Assembly: GCA_008638375.1 (NCBI GenBank)
Contig: CM018038.1
Location: forward strand, 12,471,740-12,535,739
DNA length: 64,000 bases
Reading direction: 5' to 3'
DNA from: Nyssa sinensis
Lineage: Eukaryota; Streptophyta; Magnoliopsida; Cornales; Nyssaceae
Positions 22,019 through 33,860 of this stretch are shown here, in pieces (the first letter of the stretch is position 1; each line of letters starts with the position of its first letter). Position numbers and translations under genes: made by a program. The notes under the pieces are model-generated. The model ran no database searches. It was not told where the DNA came from and saw nothing but the letters and a program-made list of their open reading frames with translations.

Positions 22019-23930
22019 ATGGCTCCCAATCTATGTCCAAGAAAAAATACTCAAAATCCTCCACACCAGTAGCCTGTCGGGAGAAGAAGAGGGCAAACAT
22101 TTGATCCCATGCAGCAGCAACTCGATCGAGTTCAGCGACAGACTAACATGACGCAGGCATAGCTCCTTGCTATCTCTAGAACTTTGGCACAGCTTACCCA
22201 AAGTCCTAGGGGCAATTCCCTTCATCCTCCCGCTGGCATGGCTAATACAGAGGCACAGCCTTCTGCCAACACCATGAGTGGATTACCTAATGAAGAAGTC
22301 CTCGTTGAGCAACCGTGGCATCCCTAAGACACCACTCATGTGGGAAGAGACCCTTAGCCATTAACCGCCGCTGGCAGAAGGATACCGGCCTTCAACCCGG
22401 TTGTCCATTACTAGAGTACAACAAGGGTCCCAACTCCGATGGCTTTTGGGGTAAACCCAGCACCTCACGAATTACAACCTCAAGCAACACCAGTTCCCCC
22501 ACTTCAGGAACACCAAAATCCTCTTCCTACCATGGGTCATGGCCGTCCCATTTATATGGGCACTGAAACTACAAGGTAAGATTCGCAACAACCAACCCCT
22601 CCTAGGGACCCACAGAGGGCTGAAGAAGTTGCCGATTCTATGGATCATGCTGCTGTTGTGATAGGCATTCACATCACCCCAAAGCAGGACGAGTTAGCCA
22701 GGCTGCTCAGAAGGTTTACCACACCATTCACCTTTGCAATAATGGCCGAAGAGCGGCCAAAGAAATTTATTGTCCCAAAGTTCACTCTTTACGATGGAAC
22801 TGGTGACCTAGGGGATCATCTCTTTCATTATCAGCATGCCATGGCACTACATGGAGCAACTAACGCATTCATGTGCCGTACATTCGTAACCAGCCTCAAA
22901 GGCACTGCTTTGAAGTGGTTCCACCACCTCCCTCAGAACTCAGTCGTCAGCTTCTATGAGCTCAGCAGGTATTTCCTCGACCGATTTATGACCAGCAGAA
23001 GGTTGAGGAAAGGCCCAGAGTTCTTGTTGAACGTAAAGTAGTCCAAAAGAGAGCCTCTCCAAGAGTACATTGCGCGCTTAAATGCTGAGTTTACAGAGAT
23101 TACAGATTGTAGTATGAGATTTCTTGTAGCCATTCTGACCTCTGGTCTTGCTCAGGAGGGTTTTCGGGATTTTTTAACAAAGAGCCCTCCCGCTGACATG
23201 GCAGCACAAATAGATTGAGCCAAGAAGTAAATAAATTTGGAGGAAGCAAAAGATACCTCCTAGAAGATTAAGGAACAAGCCCAAAAGGACAATCAGAAGA
23301 AAGACTCCAGTGCCTCCAAGAAAAAGGTCAAGAGCCCTGACAAAAGAACAGCGTCTAGAACTCCAAACAGCACGGGCCCAAGGGGGTTCACTACCTACAC
23401 TCCTCTGAATGCCTCTTTAGCTCACATATTTCGATAAGTCCAAGCACGTGGAAACCTAAAGTGGCCAGAACCGCTAAAGGGCAATCCCGACAACAGGGAC
23501 CAGAATAAGTATTGCGATTGCCACAAAGACCACCGGCATACGACTGATAAATACAGGGCCCTCAAATAGGAAATTGAGCAGCTCATTAGGAGAGAATAAC
23601 TGTGGGAGTTTGCCAGGCAGGATGGAAGGCAGAACCCCTGTAATGAAAGGCCGCAGCAAAGGAGACAGGAACAGAGGCCAGAACAGAGGGATGGACGAAA
23701 TAAGGCCCAGCAGCAGAACAATCAGGTTATCTTCGTCCTCTATGCGAACACCCTGACCACAGAGACGTCCAACCGAGCAAGAAAACAATATGCTCAAGAG
23801 GCCAGAAATACTCCTAGCATCTTCCAGATCACTACTGTTGAGAAAAGGCTGAAGCCAGTACCTGAGATCCAGTTCACAGATCAAGATCTTGCAGGGGTAC
23901 ACTATCCTCATAGTGACGCCCTAGTTATTT
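22019..23930 (+). pseudogene. gag: gag of gypsy B
   Basis: Start at 22019 (MAPNLCPRKNTQNP). The capsid core is open at 22640-23038 with GTALKWFHHLP, SFYELSRYFLDRF and MTSRRLRKGPEF, and is cut by TAG at 23039 where C has Gln. At least ten further stops follow. The nucleocapsid zinc site, CDFHKDHGHATDTC in C, reads CDCHKDHRHTTDKY here, so the last Cys ligand and the Gly are lost. The product cannot be functional. Confidence 0.88.
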
Positions 23931-24640
23931 CTCTCAAAATAGCTAATTTTGATATTTGAAGAGTCTTGGTAAACACAGGGAGCTCTGCTAACGTATTATT
24001 CTATGAGCCCCTCAAACATATGAAGCTAGACTCCAACAACGTGAAGCCCACTACCGCAATAATGGCAGGATTTGACGGGAACCTCAGCACCCCACTGGGG
24101 CAGATCGACCTACCTACCACAGCAGGTGAGGGAGATGGACAGAAGACCACAATCTTAGAATATATAGTGCTAAATTCTAAGTCTCCCTACAATGTTATAA
24201 TTGGAAGCCCTTGGCTCCACCAAATGGGTGCAGTCACCTCAACCCTCCACCAATGCCTGAAATATATGCACAACAATGCAGTCCATTCTATCAGAGGGTG
24301 CTAGCCAACCGCCCGAGAATGTCACGCTCTCGCACTCAATGAAAAGGCCCCCAAATAGCAATTACTGTACTCTCATGATGAGGAGGGCCTAGACCTTTCC
24401 CATCAGCATGAGACAAAAGAATGCCTATCCAGAATTGATGAACCTCTAAGCCCAATAGGAAGGGACAGTAGGGCCAAGCCCATGGGGGATCCTATCAAGT
24501 TGTTAGTTAGCTCGAAGATCAAGGGCGGTACTTGCAGATAGGTCCAGACCTGACACCATCCGATTAAGAAGAGATGGTGAAATTCCTAAAGAACAACCTC
24601 TCAGTGTTTACCTAGAAAACAAAAGACATGGAAATGATAG
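23931..24640 (+). pseudogene. Protease of gypsy B
   Basis: Retroviral-type aspartic protease. The active site reads NTGSSANVLFYEP (near 23971), with Asn for the catalytic Asp of C (DTGSS). The remainder (SPYNVIIGSPWLHQMGAV, HQCLKYM) is readable to a stop at 24302. A stop-rich linker leads into RT. Confidence 0.88.
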
Positions 24641-25960
24641 ACTCAGACCTCATCACTTACAAGTTGATGACAGATCCTGACCACCCTCCAGTAAGACAGA
24701 AGATGAGGATGTTCGCTCCAGAGCGACACTAGATCATTAATGAAGGAGTACGGAGGTTGCTGGATGCTAAGATGATAAGGGAGGTATTTTATCCAGAATA
24801 GCTCGCCAACACTGTTTTGGTCAAGAAGAAAAATGGCAAGTGGAGAGTATGTGTCGATTACACAAACCTTAACAAATTTTGTCCCAAAGACAGCTTCCCA
24901 CTCCTGATGATAGATCAGCTAGTCGACGCAACGGCAGGACACGAACTCATGAGCTTCATGCACGCCTACTCTGGATACAACCAGATCCATATGTACCCTC
25001 CAGACCAGGAAAAGACAGCTTTCATAACCGAACGAGGTCTCTATTACTATAGAGTGATGCCGTTCAGTCTGAAAAATGCTAGGGTAACATATCAGCGTTT
25101 GGTCAATAAAATGTTCAGTTCTCTGATCGGCAGTTCAATGAAAGTTTACATAGATGATATGTTGGTCAAAGGCCTACGGAAGAGCAGCCACATCCAACAC
25201 TTAAGCCAAACGTTCAATATCCTGAAACAACACAAGATGATGTTAAACCCCTTAAAGTGCACCTTTGGCGTAACTAAGGGAAAGTTTTTGGGCTACCTTG
25301 TTTCCCAGAGGGGTATTGAAGCAGACCCTACTCAGATCAAAGCCTTGATTGAGCTAGGATCACCAAGGACCAAGAAGGACATTTAGGCTCTGAACGGGGA
25401 GTTACAGCTCTGAATCGATTCATCTTTAAATCCACCGACCGTTGCCTACCATTCTTCAAAGCCTTGAAAAGAAACAAAGCATTACAATGGTCTGAAGAAT
25501 GTGAAGAGGCCTTTCAAGAATTGAAAAAGTACCTGGCTTCACCGAAACTCTTATCAAAGCCAATTCAAGGGGAGAAACTGCTCCTTTATCTTGCAGTCTC
25601 TGAAAATGTCATCAGTTCTATACTGGTCAGGTAGGACAGAGGAGTCCAGAAGCCCATATTTTATGTAAATAGGGCACTAATGGACGTAGAGAAAAGATAT
25701 CCCGAGATTGAGAAACTGGCCTTCGCCCTAATAATCTCTGCATGAAAGCTTCGACCTTACTTTCAGGGGCATCCCATTGAGATCCTAACCGCCTATCCAC
25801 TGAAGTCAATACTACGAAAATCTGAAGTCTCCGGTCGATTGGTCAAGTGGTCTGTGGAATTAGGAGAATTTGACATATCTTATGTTCCACAGACCTCCAT
25901 CAAGGGGCAAGCATTGGCAGATTTTGTTGCTAAGTTCACCCCAGCCTTGCATGATAAGGC
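24641..25960 (+). pseudogene. pol: RT and first RNase H of gypsy B
   Basis: RT motifs: KKNGKWRVCVDYTNLNK, PLLMIDQLVDAT, FMHAYSGYNQ, QEKTAFITERGLYYY and the catalytic YIDDM (near 25150). In FMHAYSGYNQ the first catalytic Asp is His (24961-24963; C has Asp), predicting no polymerase activity. The RNase H region follows with LQWSEECEEAFQELK, ending at SIKGQALADFVAKF. Stops at 24718-24800, 25384, 25633 and about 25744 interrupt the frame. Confidence 0.9.
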
Positions 25961-26405
25961 ACATCTTAGTAAAAGTTCTACTACATGGAAACTCTACACC
26001 GATGGATCATCTATAGACCACGGTTCTAGCGTGGGCTTAGTTTTATGGTCCCCTAAGGGACTTATAGTTGAAAAGGCAGTAAGCTTGGGATTCAGAGCTT
26101 CCAACAATGAAGCCGAGTATGAAGCCCTCATCCTTGGGATGAAGCTAGCTCTAGAATGTGAAGCCCAGAATCTCGAAGTTTTCTCTGACTCCTAACTGGT
26201 GGTAAGCCAACTTTTGGGGGAATTTTCCATTAAAAATGATAGAATGCTCCGGTATTTAGAGCTAGTTGATCTACTAAAGCGCTCATTCCATGAATTCACT
26301 ATCCAAAAAATTGAAAGAGGTCAGAATTCTAGGGCTGACACTTTGGCAAATATGGCCTCTCATCTCAAGCTAGAAGGAGATTCCACTCTGAAAATATCTT
26401 ACTAA
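25961..26405 (+). pseudogene. Second (archaeal-type) RNase H of gypsy B
   Basis: A second RNase H domain after the first is the mark of Tat-lineage gypsy elements. The four acidic residues are visible: LYTDGSSIDHG, NEAEYEALILGMKLAL, VFSDS and NSRADTLANMASHL. A stop immediately after VFSDS breaks it. Compare element C, where several of these residues are lost. Confidence 0.85.
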
Positions 26406-27249
26406 CCAAGGCCAAGCATAAAAGAGGTTCAGACTACCCAGGTTTCTAAGCAGACCTAAAATTGGATGACTCTCATTCTCTAATACCTAGAAGGAGGGCT
26501 GCTTTTAGAAGACAAAAACATGGCCCGAAGAATTTGAGTCAGGGCTGCTCGGTATCTAGTCAAGAATGGGAAGCTCTACCGTAGATCCTACTCTCAGCCT
26601 TTGCTACAGTGCCTGACCCCAAAAGAATCTCAGTATGTTCTAGCCGAAATACACGAGGGAATCTGTGGCAACTACAATGGGGGCAGAACCATAGCCCACC
26701 GAGCTTTGACATAGGGCTACTATTGGCCCAACATGCTAAAGCAAGCCAAGGAGTACGTCCAGAAATGTGACAAATGACAACGATCCGCTCCATACCAGTA
26801 CCAGCCCCACCATGAGCTTATTCCTATCGCCAACCCATGACCCTTTGCTCAATGAGAGATGGACATTATAGGGCCATTGCCAAAGGGTACATCAAATAGG
26901 AGATATCTTTTGGTCACCATTGACTATTTCTCCAAGTGGACAGAAGCCGAGCCACTAACTCACATCACAGAGAAAGAAGTCAACAGCTCCGCTTTGAGGA
27001 ACATAGTCTACAAGTTCAGCATACCGTGCGTTATCGTCTCAGACAATGGCATGCAGTTTGCCAAAAAAGTTTTCAAAAAATTTTACCAAGACCTACACAT
27101 CAGCCATCATTTTGCCTCACCAGGGCACCCCCAAGCCAATAGGCAAGCAGAAGTCACCAACCGAATAATTCTTGATGTTCTTAAGAAAAGGTTGGAAGAA
27201 GCCAAGGGGAGATGGGTTGAAGAACTTCCTAGTGTTCTCTGGGCTTACA
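26406..27249 (+). pseudogene. Integrase of gypsy B, N-terminal and core
   Basis: The zinc-binding region (HEGICGNYNGG, then QKCDK) is damaged by stops near 26703 and 26776. The catalytic core is open at 26859-27253: MDIIGPLPKGTSN, VSDNGMQFAKKVF and QAEVTNRIILDVL supply the D, D and E residues. The reading stops in SVLWAY at the insertion of solo LTR F and resumes at 30110. Confidence 0.88.
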
Positions 27250-27679
27250 TGTAGAGACTTGAAAAATGAGGATAAATTTTTCGTTTTGCTGGTAAAATAC
27301 TATTCATGCACTAATTGCAGGTAGGGCACTACATATGCACTATTTAGATATAAGTCATAATTAAATGCATATTTTGAGTATGTCATAGAATAAAAATATG
27401 CTTATAATATTAAAATACACCTCCTATAAAAATTTGAACTTAATCGGAGACAGTTTCAAAAATGGACCGTAAAGGGCATCCCAGGTGGCCCGGGTGGACC
27501 CAGCCAAACCCAATCGCAGGCGAAAATAATCTTTTTTGAAAATTTTCATTTAAAATAATTTTAAGAACTTTGGCTAAAGTCAAATGTCGAATAGAGACAT
27601 TTCGGGACTGGTTGTAGTGTAACGGGGTCTCGGATTCATTAAGGGCAAAAAGTTCATTTTTTTCCCTTTGCACCTTTAC

Positions 27680-27687
27680 TATAAATA
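27680..27687 (+). promoter_or_regulatory. TATA box of solo LTR F
   Basis: TATAAATA about 430 bases into the LTR, the expected U3 position. Confidence 0.6.
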
Positions 27688-29568
27688 CAGCCCCTTAGAG
27701 ATAAAAATATTAGAAATGGTTTGGAGAAACAGTAGCAGTCGTGCATGGGAGAAAAATGAAGAGAAACCTAGGGTTTTTCCAACTTCAAGCTACCAAAACA
27801 CACTTCTAGGCCAAGATTTTTGCAAGACTTCCTTCTAGGAAGATGTTCCCCACATTAAGGGCTACAATCTTATTGATTGGTTTGGCTACACAGCGAACAC
27901 AACTCCCTAGGGTTGAGAAAAACCTTTTAGGTAAGATATTTTGCTAAGTAAAGAATAGGGTTAAGTTTATGAGTGTTTTTATAAGTTGATTGTATGACTT
28001 ACATACTTATTTGTTGTTACAAAACTACCTAGCTTATAGTTACTTTGAAAACCTAGGGTTGGTACCTTATGTACTTATGTATTCTTTGAGAATTTGGCAA
28101 AGTGATGAACATGAACCATGACTATATGTATAATTTATTGTATTCTAGCTTATGTTCATGTAGACAAAATCTTGTAGTTTGGAAGTTATGATTTATTCAA
28201 TGTGTTTGGTATTTTGTGTATTTGTACAATCTTTGAGAATGTGTAAGGTTGTGAACGTGTGATATGTTTATATGTATAATTGATTGGATTGCATGCTAGG
28301 TTCATGTAGATAAAGTTTTATTGTTCAAAGGTTATTGTTACTTTAAGTATAATGCATTATTTAAAGCATGCTCCATGTGTTTGATAAAATGCTTTATTGA
28401 CATTGCATTATTGCATGGTGAAATCAAAGCATATTGGCATATGGTGAATCCTTTGAAAACATAGTGTGGGTTAAGCACTTGGTGCTATGCATTATGAGGG
28501 TGTAGATCCTGTGGTGAAAAACCCAAAATTGGCCATTACATTGGTACCCAGAATCCAACGAGAGCGATCTGTGAACGGGTATTGGTACTCAGGGTCCATC
28601 GGGAGCGATCCTTAAACGAGACAAGGGTGTGGCATAGAGTTGCATGGGTGTGTCACGCATATTTCTATTGAATTATATTGATGAATTGGAAGGCATGTAG
28701 ATTATAAATGTAGAATTACACATGCCACGCCTTAACTTTGTTCCTTGCATTAGCATTATATCATACCAGCAGTTGAGCTGACCCCTCGTGGGATATCATA
28801 TTTCAGATAAGGCTCTGGGTACTTGAGACTTGTTGAAGTCTTGAAGAAAGGAAGGAAAATGGATCATGAAGAAGATTTGGCCCTTAGGGCATTATTTTTG
28901 GGTTGTATGAGGGCATAAGCCCTGAAACCATGGGTGTTTATTTGTACACACCTTGTATATTATGAAAACAATGGACAATGACCTATATATTGTAATGAGC
29001 ATGAGATAGTGATGTGCGAAATTCAAGTACATGTGTATATATGATAAATTGAATATTTAAATGATGTATGTTTAACTTCTATGAAATTGTGGCCATCGAG
29101 TGAGGATGGATTGTGATGTGTTTATATATATGAACGGTTGAAAAATATTAGGTGAAAAAATGCTTAGAAAATAAAGAAAACCATGTCAAAATTTTATGAA
29201 ATTAAAAGAGCTATTAGGTGTGTAAAATGCCCATGACTAAGTGGGAAAAAGTGCCACAAAGTGAGGGTTAAAATCCTTGAGGAAATAGGCCAAAACTTGG
29301 AAAACTTAGCTGTAGTTGCTACAGTGTTTCTACAAAAAAATGGAAAAAATCAGCTGCAACCAGCTACAGTGAAAATGCAGAAAACAACCCAGGATAGCCT
29401 TCATCCGCCCGCAGTCCTGGCGCCACCGCGTGTGCGCCGCGCCCTGCATTCGCCTGCCGCGTGCATACCTGCGCCCTGCTTGTGGGCCCCACGGCCATGC
29501 GCGTGGCCCGCCTGTTGCCTTGTCCCTGTGTGCCCAGCCTGACAGCCCATGACACCTGCCCCTTTGGC

Positions 29569-29765
29569 CACCTTTTTGAGAAATGTTTGGGCACCTTTTT
29601 GGACCATGTTTAGGCACCCTATTGGGCCATGTTTGGCCAACCTTTGGGCCGTGTTTGGCCACCCTTTTGGACTATTTTTGGTCACCTTTTTGGGCCATGT
29701 TTGGCCTCCCCTATTGGGTCATTTTTTTCCATTCTTTTGGAGCCATGTTTAGCCACTTTTTTAGA
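29569..29765 (+). repeat. 23-bp minisatellite in solo LTR F
   Basis: About 8.5 degenerate copies with a period of 22-24 bases, typical unit CACCTTTTTGGGCCATGTTT plus three bases. Starts at 29569, 29592, 29615, 29638, 29660, 29683, 29706, 29730 and 29753. It follows a GC-rich block (29400-29530). Confidence 0.85.
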
Positions 29766-30109
29766 TCTATTTGAGTAGACCTTTAGGCCTATTCTTGGCC
29801 TATGTCCTAGGACAATTAGGACCCATTTGAGCTATTATTCCAAGGCATTTTTAGGGACATATTGGGGCTATTTTGGAGACCATTTCTAAACATGACTTAG
29901 ACCTATTTTGAATAGTGATTTGGGGAGATATTTAATTGGCATTAGAAAACTATTTTGGTTAAGACCAATAACAAATTTTCATTTCAAATCTTTCGGACAC
30001 ATGGGGGAATAAATGCATAATCAATTGAATCCACTTAAATGACCTTTCACTTACTTTTCTTATTTTATTTCACTCACTCCCCAGGTTTGTGGAAATTCGA
30101 GGCGTGACA

Positions 30110-30563
30110 TTATAGAACCACTAGGAGGATTCCGACCTCTAAGACTCCATTCTCACTTGCCTATGGCTCAGAAGCAGTAATTCCTGTTGAGATCGGAATG
30201 CCTACCTTGAGGACAGAAGCTTTCGACTAAGGGGCCAATGATCAGCGGCTTACAAAGAACTTGGACCTATTTGAAAAAAAATGTGACCAAGCCAGAATCA
30301 GGATGGAAGCATATCAACACAGGATGGACAATAGTTCCAAACTTAGGCTAAAGTCCCTCAGTTTCCAAGTTGGGGATCTCGTCCTAAGAAGAGTGTTCCC
30401 AAACACCAAGGATCCCACTATGGGCAAACTGTCACCCAACTAGGAAGGCCTTTACAAGGTAACAAAGATTGTCAGACCTACCACATATTGGTTAGAAGAC
30501 ATAGTTGGAAAACCCATACCCAGACCATGGAATGTAGAACACTTACAAAAATATTATCAATGA
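30110..30563 (+). pseudogene. Integrase C-terminus of gypsy B
   Basis: Resumes the integrase frame after solo [24 protein letters not shown], then the C-terminal GPY/F-like region (GDLVLRRVFPNTKDPTMGKL, GLYKVTKIV) and the end WNVEHLQKYYQ with the pol stop at 30561. Stops at about 30229 and 30441. The conserved GPY is GLY here. Confidence 0.88.
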
Positions 30564-30600
30564 AGATTTTTCTTTCTTAAAATACCTCCCGAAAGTGTCC

Positions 30601-31094
30601 TCATCTCAATGTACAGACCCCTGAAAACCTTGCAGCCTACGTAAGAGTTATAGGTCTAGTCCATCTCAATGTACAGACCCCTAAAAACCTTGCAGGTTGT
30701 GCAAGAGTTATAGGTCTGGTCCATCTCAATGTACAGACCCCTAAAAACCTTGCAGCCTGCGCAAGAGTTATAGGTCTAGTCTACTTTAATGTACAGACCC
30801 CTAAAAACCTTGCAGCCTGCGCAAGAGTTATAGGTCTGGTCCGTCTCAATGTACAGACCCTTAAAAACCTTGCAGCCTATGCAAAAGTTATAGGTCTGGT
30901 TCGTCTAAATGTACAGACCCTCAAAAACCTTACAGTCTGTGCAAGAGTTATAGGTCTAGTCCGTCTCAATGTACAAACCCCTAAAAACCTTACAGCTTGT
31001 GCAAGAGTTATAGGTCTGGTCCATCTCAATGTACAGACCCCTAAAAACCTTACAACCTGTGCAAGAGTTATAGGTCTGGTCTATCTCAATGTAC
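30601..31094 (+). repeat. 60-bp tandem array after pol of gypsy B
   Basis: Eight consecutive 60-base units plus a 14-base partial, starting 38 bases after the pol stop. Unit landmarks: CTCAATGTACAGACCCC, TAAAAACCTTGCAGCC, GCGCAAGAGTTATAGGTCT. Units differ at a few positions each. Within a unit, CTTGC pairs with GCAAG and the outer AGACC with GGTCT, giving a nested hairpin. No unique spacers occur between units. The array is homologous in position and motifs to the 85-bp array of element C. Confidence 0.97.
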
Positions 31095-31672
31095 TACGTC
31101 TATGCATAAATACAGCTTTTCGACCTGCTCGGTTATTTTCGGTGCTGAGGATGGGAAACTTGCTTGATCATTCTACTACACAATTATAAGAGTTTTTTAA
31201 TCATTTCCAGCTTTGGTTTACTTATCATTACAGGTCTTCCTGTTCAAGTTACGTAGTCCCAGTTCTGGTTCAAAGATTATCACAGTCCTGGTGATAGAAG
31301 TTCTGATTATGAGGGATTTGTTCAATTGCTGTCATTGATTGATTACAAGTTTTTCTGTTCGGAAGATATCATTCAGCTCATATTTATTTGGAGGATTGAT
31401 AAGGGAGGTCTGAAGTATATTCAATTCCCGAACATTCTTTCTTAATGAAAGTAAAGTGGGAAGGGCTGGAGCCCAAGCTTATGCTTTAGAGCTGCAACAT
31501 GTTATAACTGTATCGATGTCTACTTAGCACATTACTAACAATTTGTAAAAGTCTGCAAGAACTACTATTCAGAAGAATGAAAGATGCACAAATTCTGAAG
31601 AAGTCAATTTTTATTGATATATAAGGATAGTACATCAATTCAAAAAAAAGAGGGGCTTTACAAATAAAAATC
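31095..31672. other. Spacer between tandem array and antisense gene of gypsy B
   Basis: About 580 bases with no open frame. It should contain the 3' UTR of the antisense gene (minus strand) and part of the 3' UTR of the genomic transcript (plus strand). Confidence 0.5.
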
Positions 31673-33558
31673 TTAAACTTTCGCTACAGGGTTGGTTAGG
31701 GCAGGCACTCTTTCACCACCCTCGTTCGGAACCTTGGCCTCAACTGCAGTGACTTCATCACCATCAACCCCTGACAGATAGATCGAGATACTTAGCGAGG
31801 AGCCTGGATCTGAAGGTGTCATACCCATGCTGGATCAGATCTTCACCCATCCCTTCGACCTCAGCTTTCATCTCTGCTTTGATCTGAGCCTTGGCAGATT
31901 CGACGGCTTCCTTGATCTTTTGGGTAGTGGCGGCTTAGAGATCATCATGGTTCTTCTGTAGCTCCTCCAATTATCGAGCAAAGGAATCCCTTTCAGACTC
32001 CATGATGGCAACAGAGTTGGTTGCCTCATTCAGCTTCTCTTCTGCAGCAGAAGCATTTGACTGGGTTGTTCCAAGCTGAAGCCTGACCTCATCCAGCTCA
32101 TCCTGAAGTTTTTGCACCACTTCTGGATCCACTGTGGAATCCATAAGGGCGGCAAGGCCGCGCATGGTCTGTAAAACACCAAACAAACGGGTCAGAAAAG
32201 GGAAAAAAAATGAAGAAGAAAGAAGATAGTGCGAGAGTTACCTTCAGCTAGATATCCATCAGCTTTGTGATGGTCTTTTCTGCCCTCTACCCCTTGTACC
32301 TTTGGGGGCCCTCAATCCAGAATTCATCAAAAGCCTGTTTCGCGGCCATGTAGTCGTCAAGCATCTAAATAAGGTCAATAGCCGCCCTCCCCTTCCCCTT
32401 CTTCGGGGGTTCAAGGGCAGGAGTAGGAGCAGGTGTAGGGGCAGGCTCGACTATGACGATGCCCTTCTTGGCCGGAGCTTGGGTGGGAGAATCGGAGCGA
32501 AGCCTCTTCGTCTTTGCTTGAAGAAGATCAGTAGGAACAAAGGGCTCCACCGCCTTCTTCTTCGGGGCCTATGTTGTTAGCAAATATTTCTTTAAGTTCT
32601 CTGCTCGGCCCTTGTTCTAGTCAGCCGCCATCAGATTCTCTGGTGTAAGGATGGCTCTGTGATCTCGGTTACTGGTCTGGAAGAGCCTACGGTATTTGTC
32701 TTGAAGGTCAACTGTGAAGACTGACCTCTTCCAAGCATTTTTGTTCACACAGAAGACATAAACATAAGGGCTAGACAAACCATTCAGAAGTAAAGATAAA
32801 CAACAAAATAGATATGTTTGAGAGGGGGGTCTCACCCTTAATCCCAGTACTCTGGGGGAATGTCAAAATCTGATCCTGAAAGTCCTCCATCTCCCATCCT
32901 CCTCCTCCTATGAAAAAGTACCACTTCTTCCAAGTTTTGTTGGAAGTTGGTACCGAGGAAAGGGGACTGAACCCCTTGACAAAAGAAATGGAGAAGAGGC
33001 CTCCAACCTCATATATTTTAGATCCATATTACTACGGATTAAGTCAAAGGTCACCTTAACCCCGTTCTGATGCCCTAACACTATGAAGCCTAACAGATGC
33101 CTCCAACTATTGAGATTTAGGTTGGCAGGGCAAATATTGAACCATGTGAAGAACTGTCTAACTAGAAGAGGAAGGAAGAGTCTTAGCCCCATCTCGAACC
33201 AGGCAAGATAAATGCAAATCTCACCCTCTTAGACATCAGAGGGGCCATCTAGAGAACTGGGGGCCCTACAGGTTACATTCTTGGAAAAATTAAAAGAGGC
33301 CCTCAAGCGATTTAACATGGCCGGAGTTACGGCACTCTGTCCTTCCTCTCTATGGGAAGACCTACCAGAAGCCTGCCCCATTTTATTCCTAGGCTCTATA
33401 AAAGCGTTTATAATCCTAACCCCCGAACTAGAAGGGGATCCTACTGACTTATTCTTAGAGAAACTACTACTTACAGTATAAGTTTGGGACGGCACAGCCA
33501 TCTCCAAGGAACTTCTTGTGCCATTACCAACACCGAAAGATGCAGTAGAGATCGACAT
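31673..33558 (-). pseudogene. Antisense multi-exon gene of gypsy B
   Basis: Gene on the strand opposite to gag-pol. Exon 1 starts at 33558 (MSISTASFGVGNG) with a Ser-rich N-terminus, then a block WFNICPANLNLNSWRHLLGF like the Pfam family called putative gypsy type transposon (PF04195), ending near 32836 at a GTGAG donor. Exon 2 begins near 32745 (NKNAWKRSVFTVDLQDKYRR) and has a Lys/Pro-rich linker. The last exon, from about 32166, is a coiled-coil stretch (DELDEVRLQLGTTQ) ending with the stop at 31673-31675. The exon 2 acceptor reads TG where AG is expected, and stops occur in each exon, so this copy is dead. Function is unknown. Confidence 0.8.
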
Positions 33559-33591
33559 TGCAAAACATCATTAAGGGGAAAAAGAAGAAAC

Positions 33592-33847
33592 TCTTAGAAA
33601 TATATTAGGGTTACATACATAGTATTGTGTAATTCTCGTAGGATTAGGATTTCATGGTTTATTTCTTTTATTTACACTTTTCATGGATAACCTCATTACC
33701 CTCCTATATAAGAAGATCTCTTGTATAGTTTTACGATGAATTCAGTCTAATCCAATGTAGTCCTTTGGATTTTTCTGTTTTCTCTATTCTCTCTTTTCTC
33801 TCTTTTTTCTTTCTTGTCTCTTTCATATTATTCCATCAAATCTCACA
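33592..33847 (+). repeat. 5' LTR of element E
   Basis: Starts TCTTAGAAATATATTAGGG (the 3' LTR has TG as second and first bases) and ends TCTCACA. Contains CTATATAAGAAG as TATA box near 33704. Confidence 0.9.
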
Positions 33848-33860
33848 TGTTATCAGAGTC
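33848..33860 (+). other. Primer binding site of element E
   Basis: TGTTATCAGAGTC, two changes from the initiator-Met site TGGTATCAGAGCC, directly after the LTR. Confidence 0.8.

Larger units (their letters stand above)
27250..30109 (+). mobile_element. Solo LTR F inside integrase of gypsy B
   Basis: 2860-bp sequence starting TGTAGAGACTTG and ending GGCGTGACA, with no coding region. It lies exactly between two parts of one integrase reading frame. The target duplication is TTACA (27245-27249) and TTATA (30110-30114), one C-to-T change apart. No internal region, primer site or second LTR is present, so this is a solo LTR left by recombination between the LTRs of a long-LTR gypsy element. A TATAAATA box (27680-27687) supports plus orientation. 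Confidence 0.92.

Noticed and set aside
29330..29685. Overlapping minus-strand open frames of about 75-110 codons
   Set aside because: They arise from the GC-rich block and 23-bp repeat of solo LTR F; no domain, and every frame is open for compositional reasons.
30601..31094. Evenly spaced repeat array resembling CRISPR
   Set aside because: Units are contiguous 60-base tandem copies with no unique spacers, in a plant retrotransposon.
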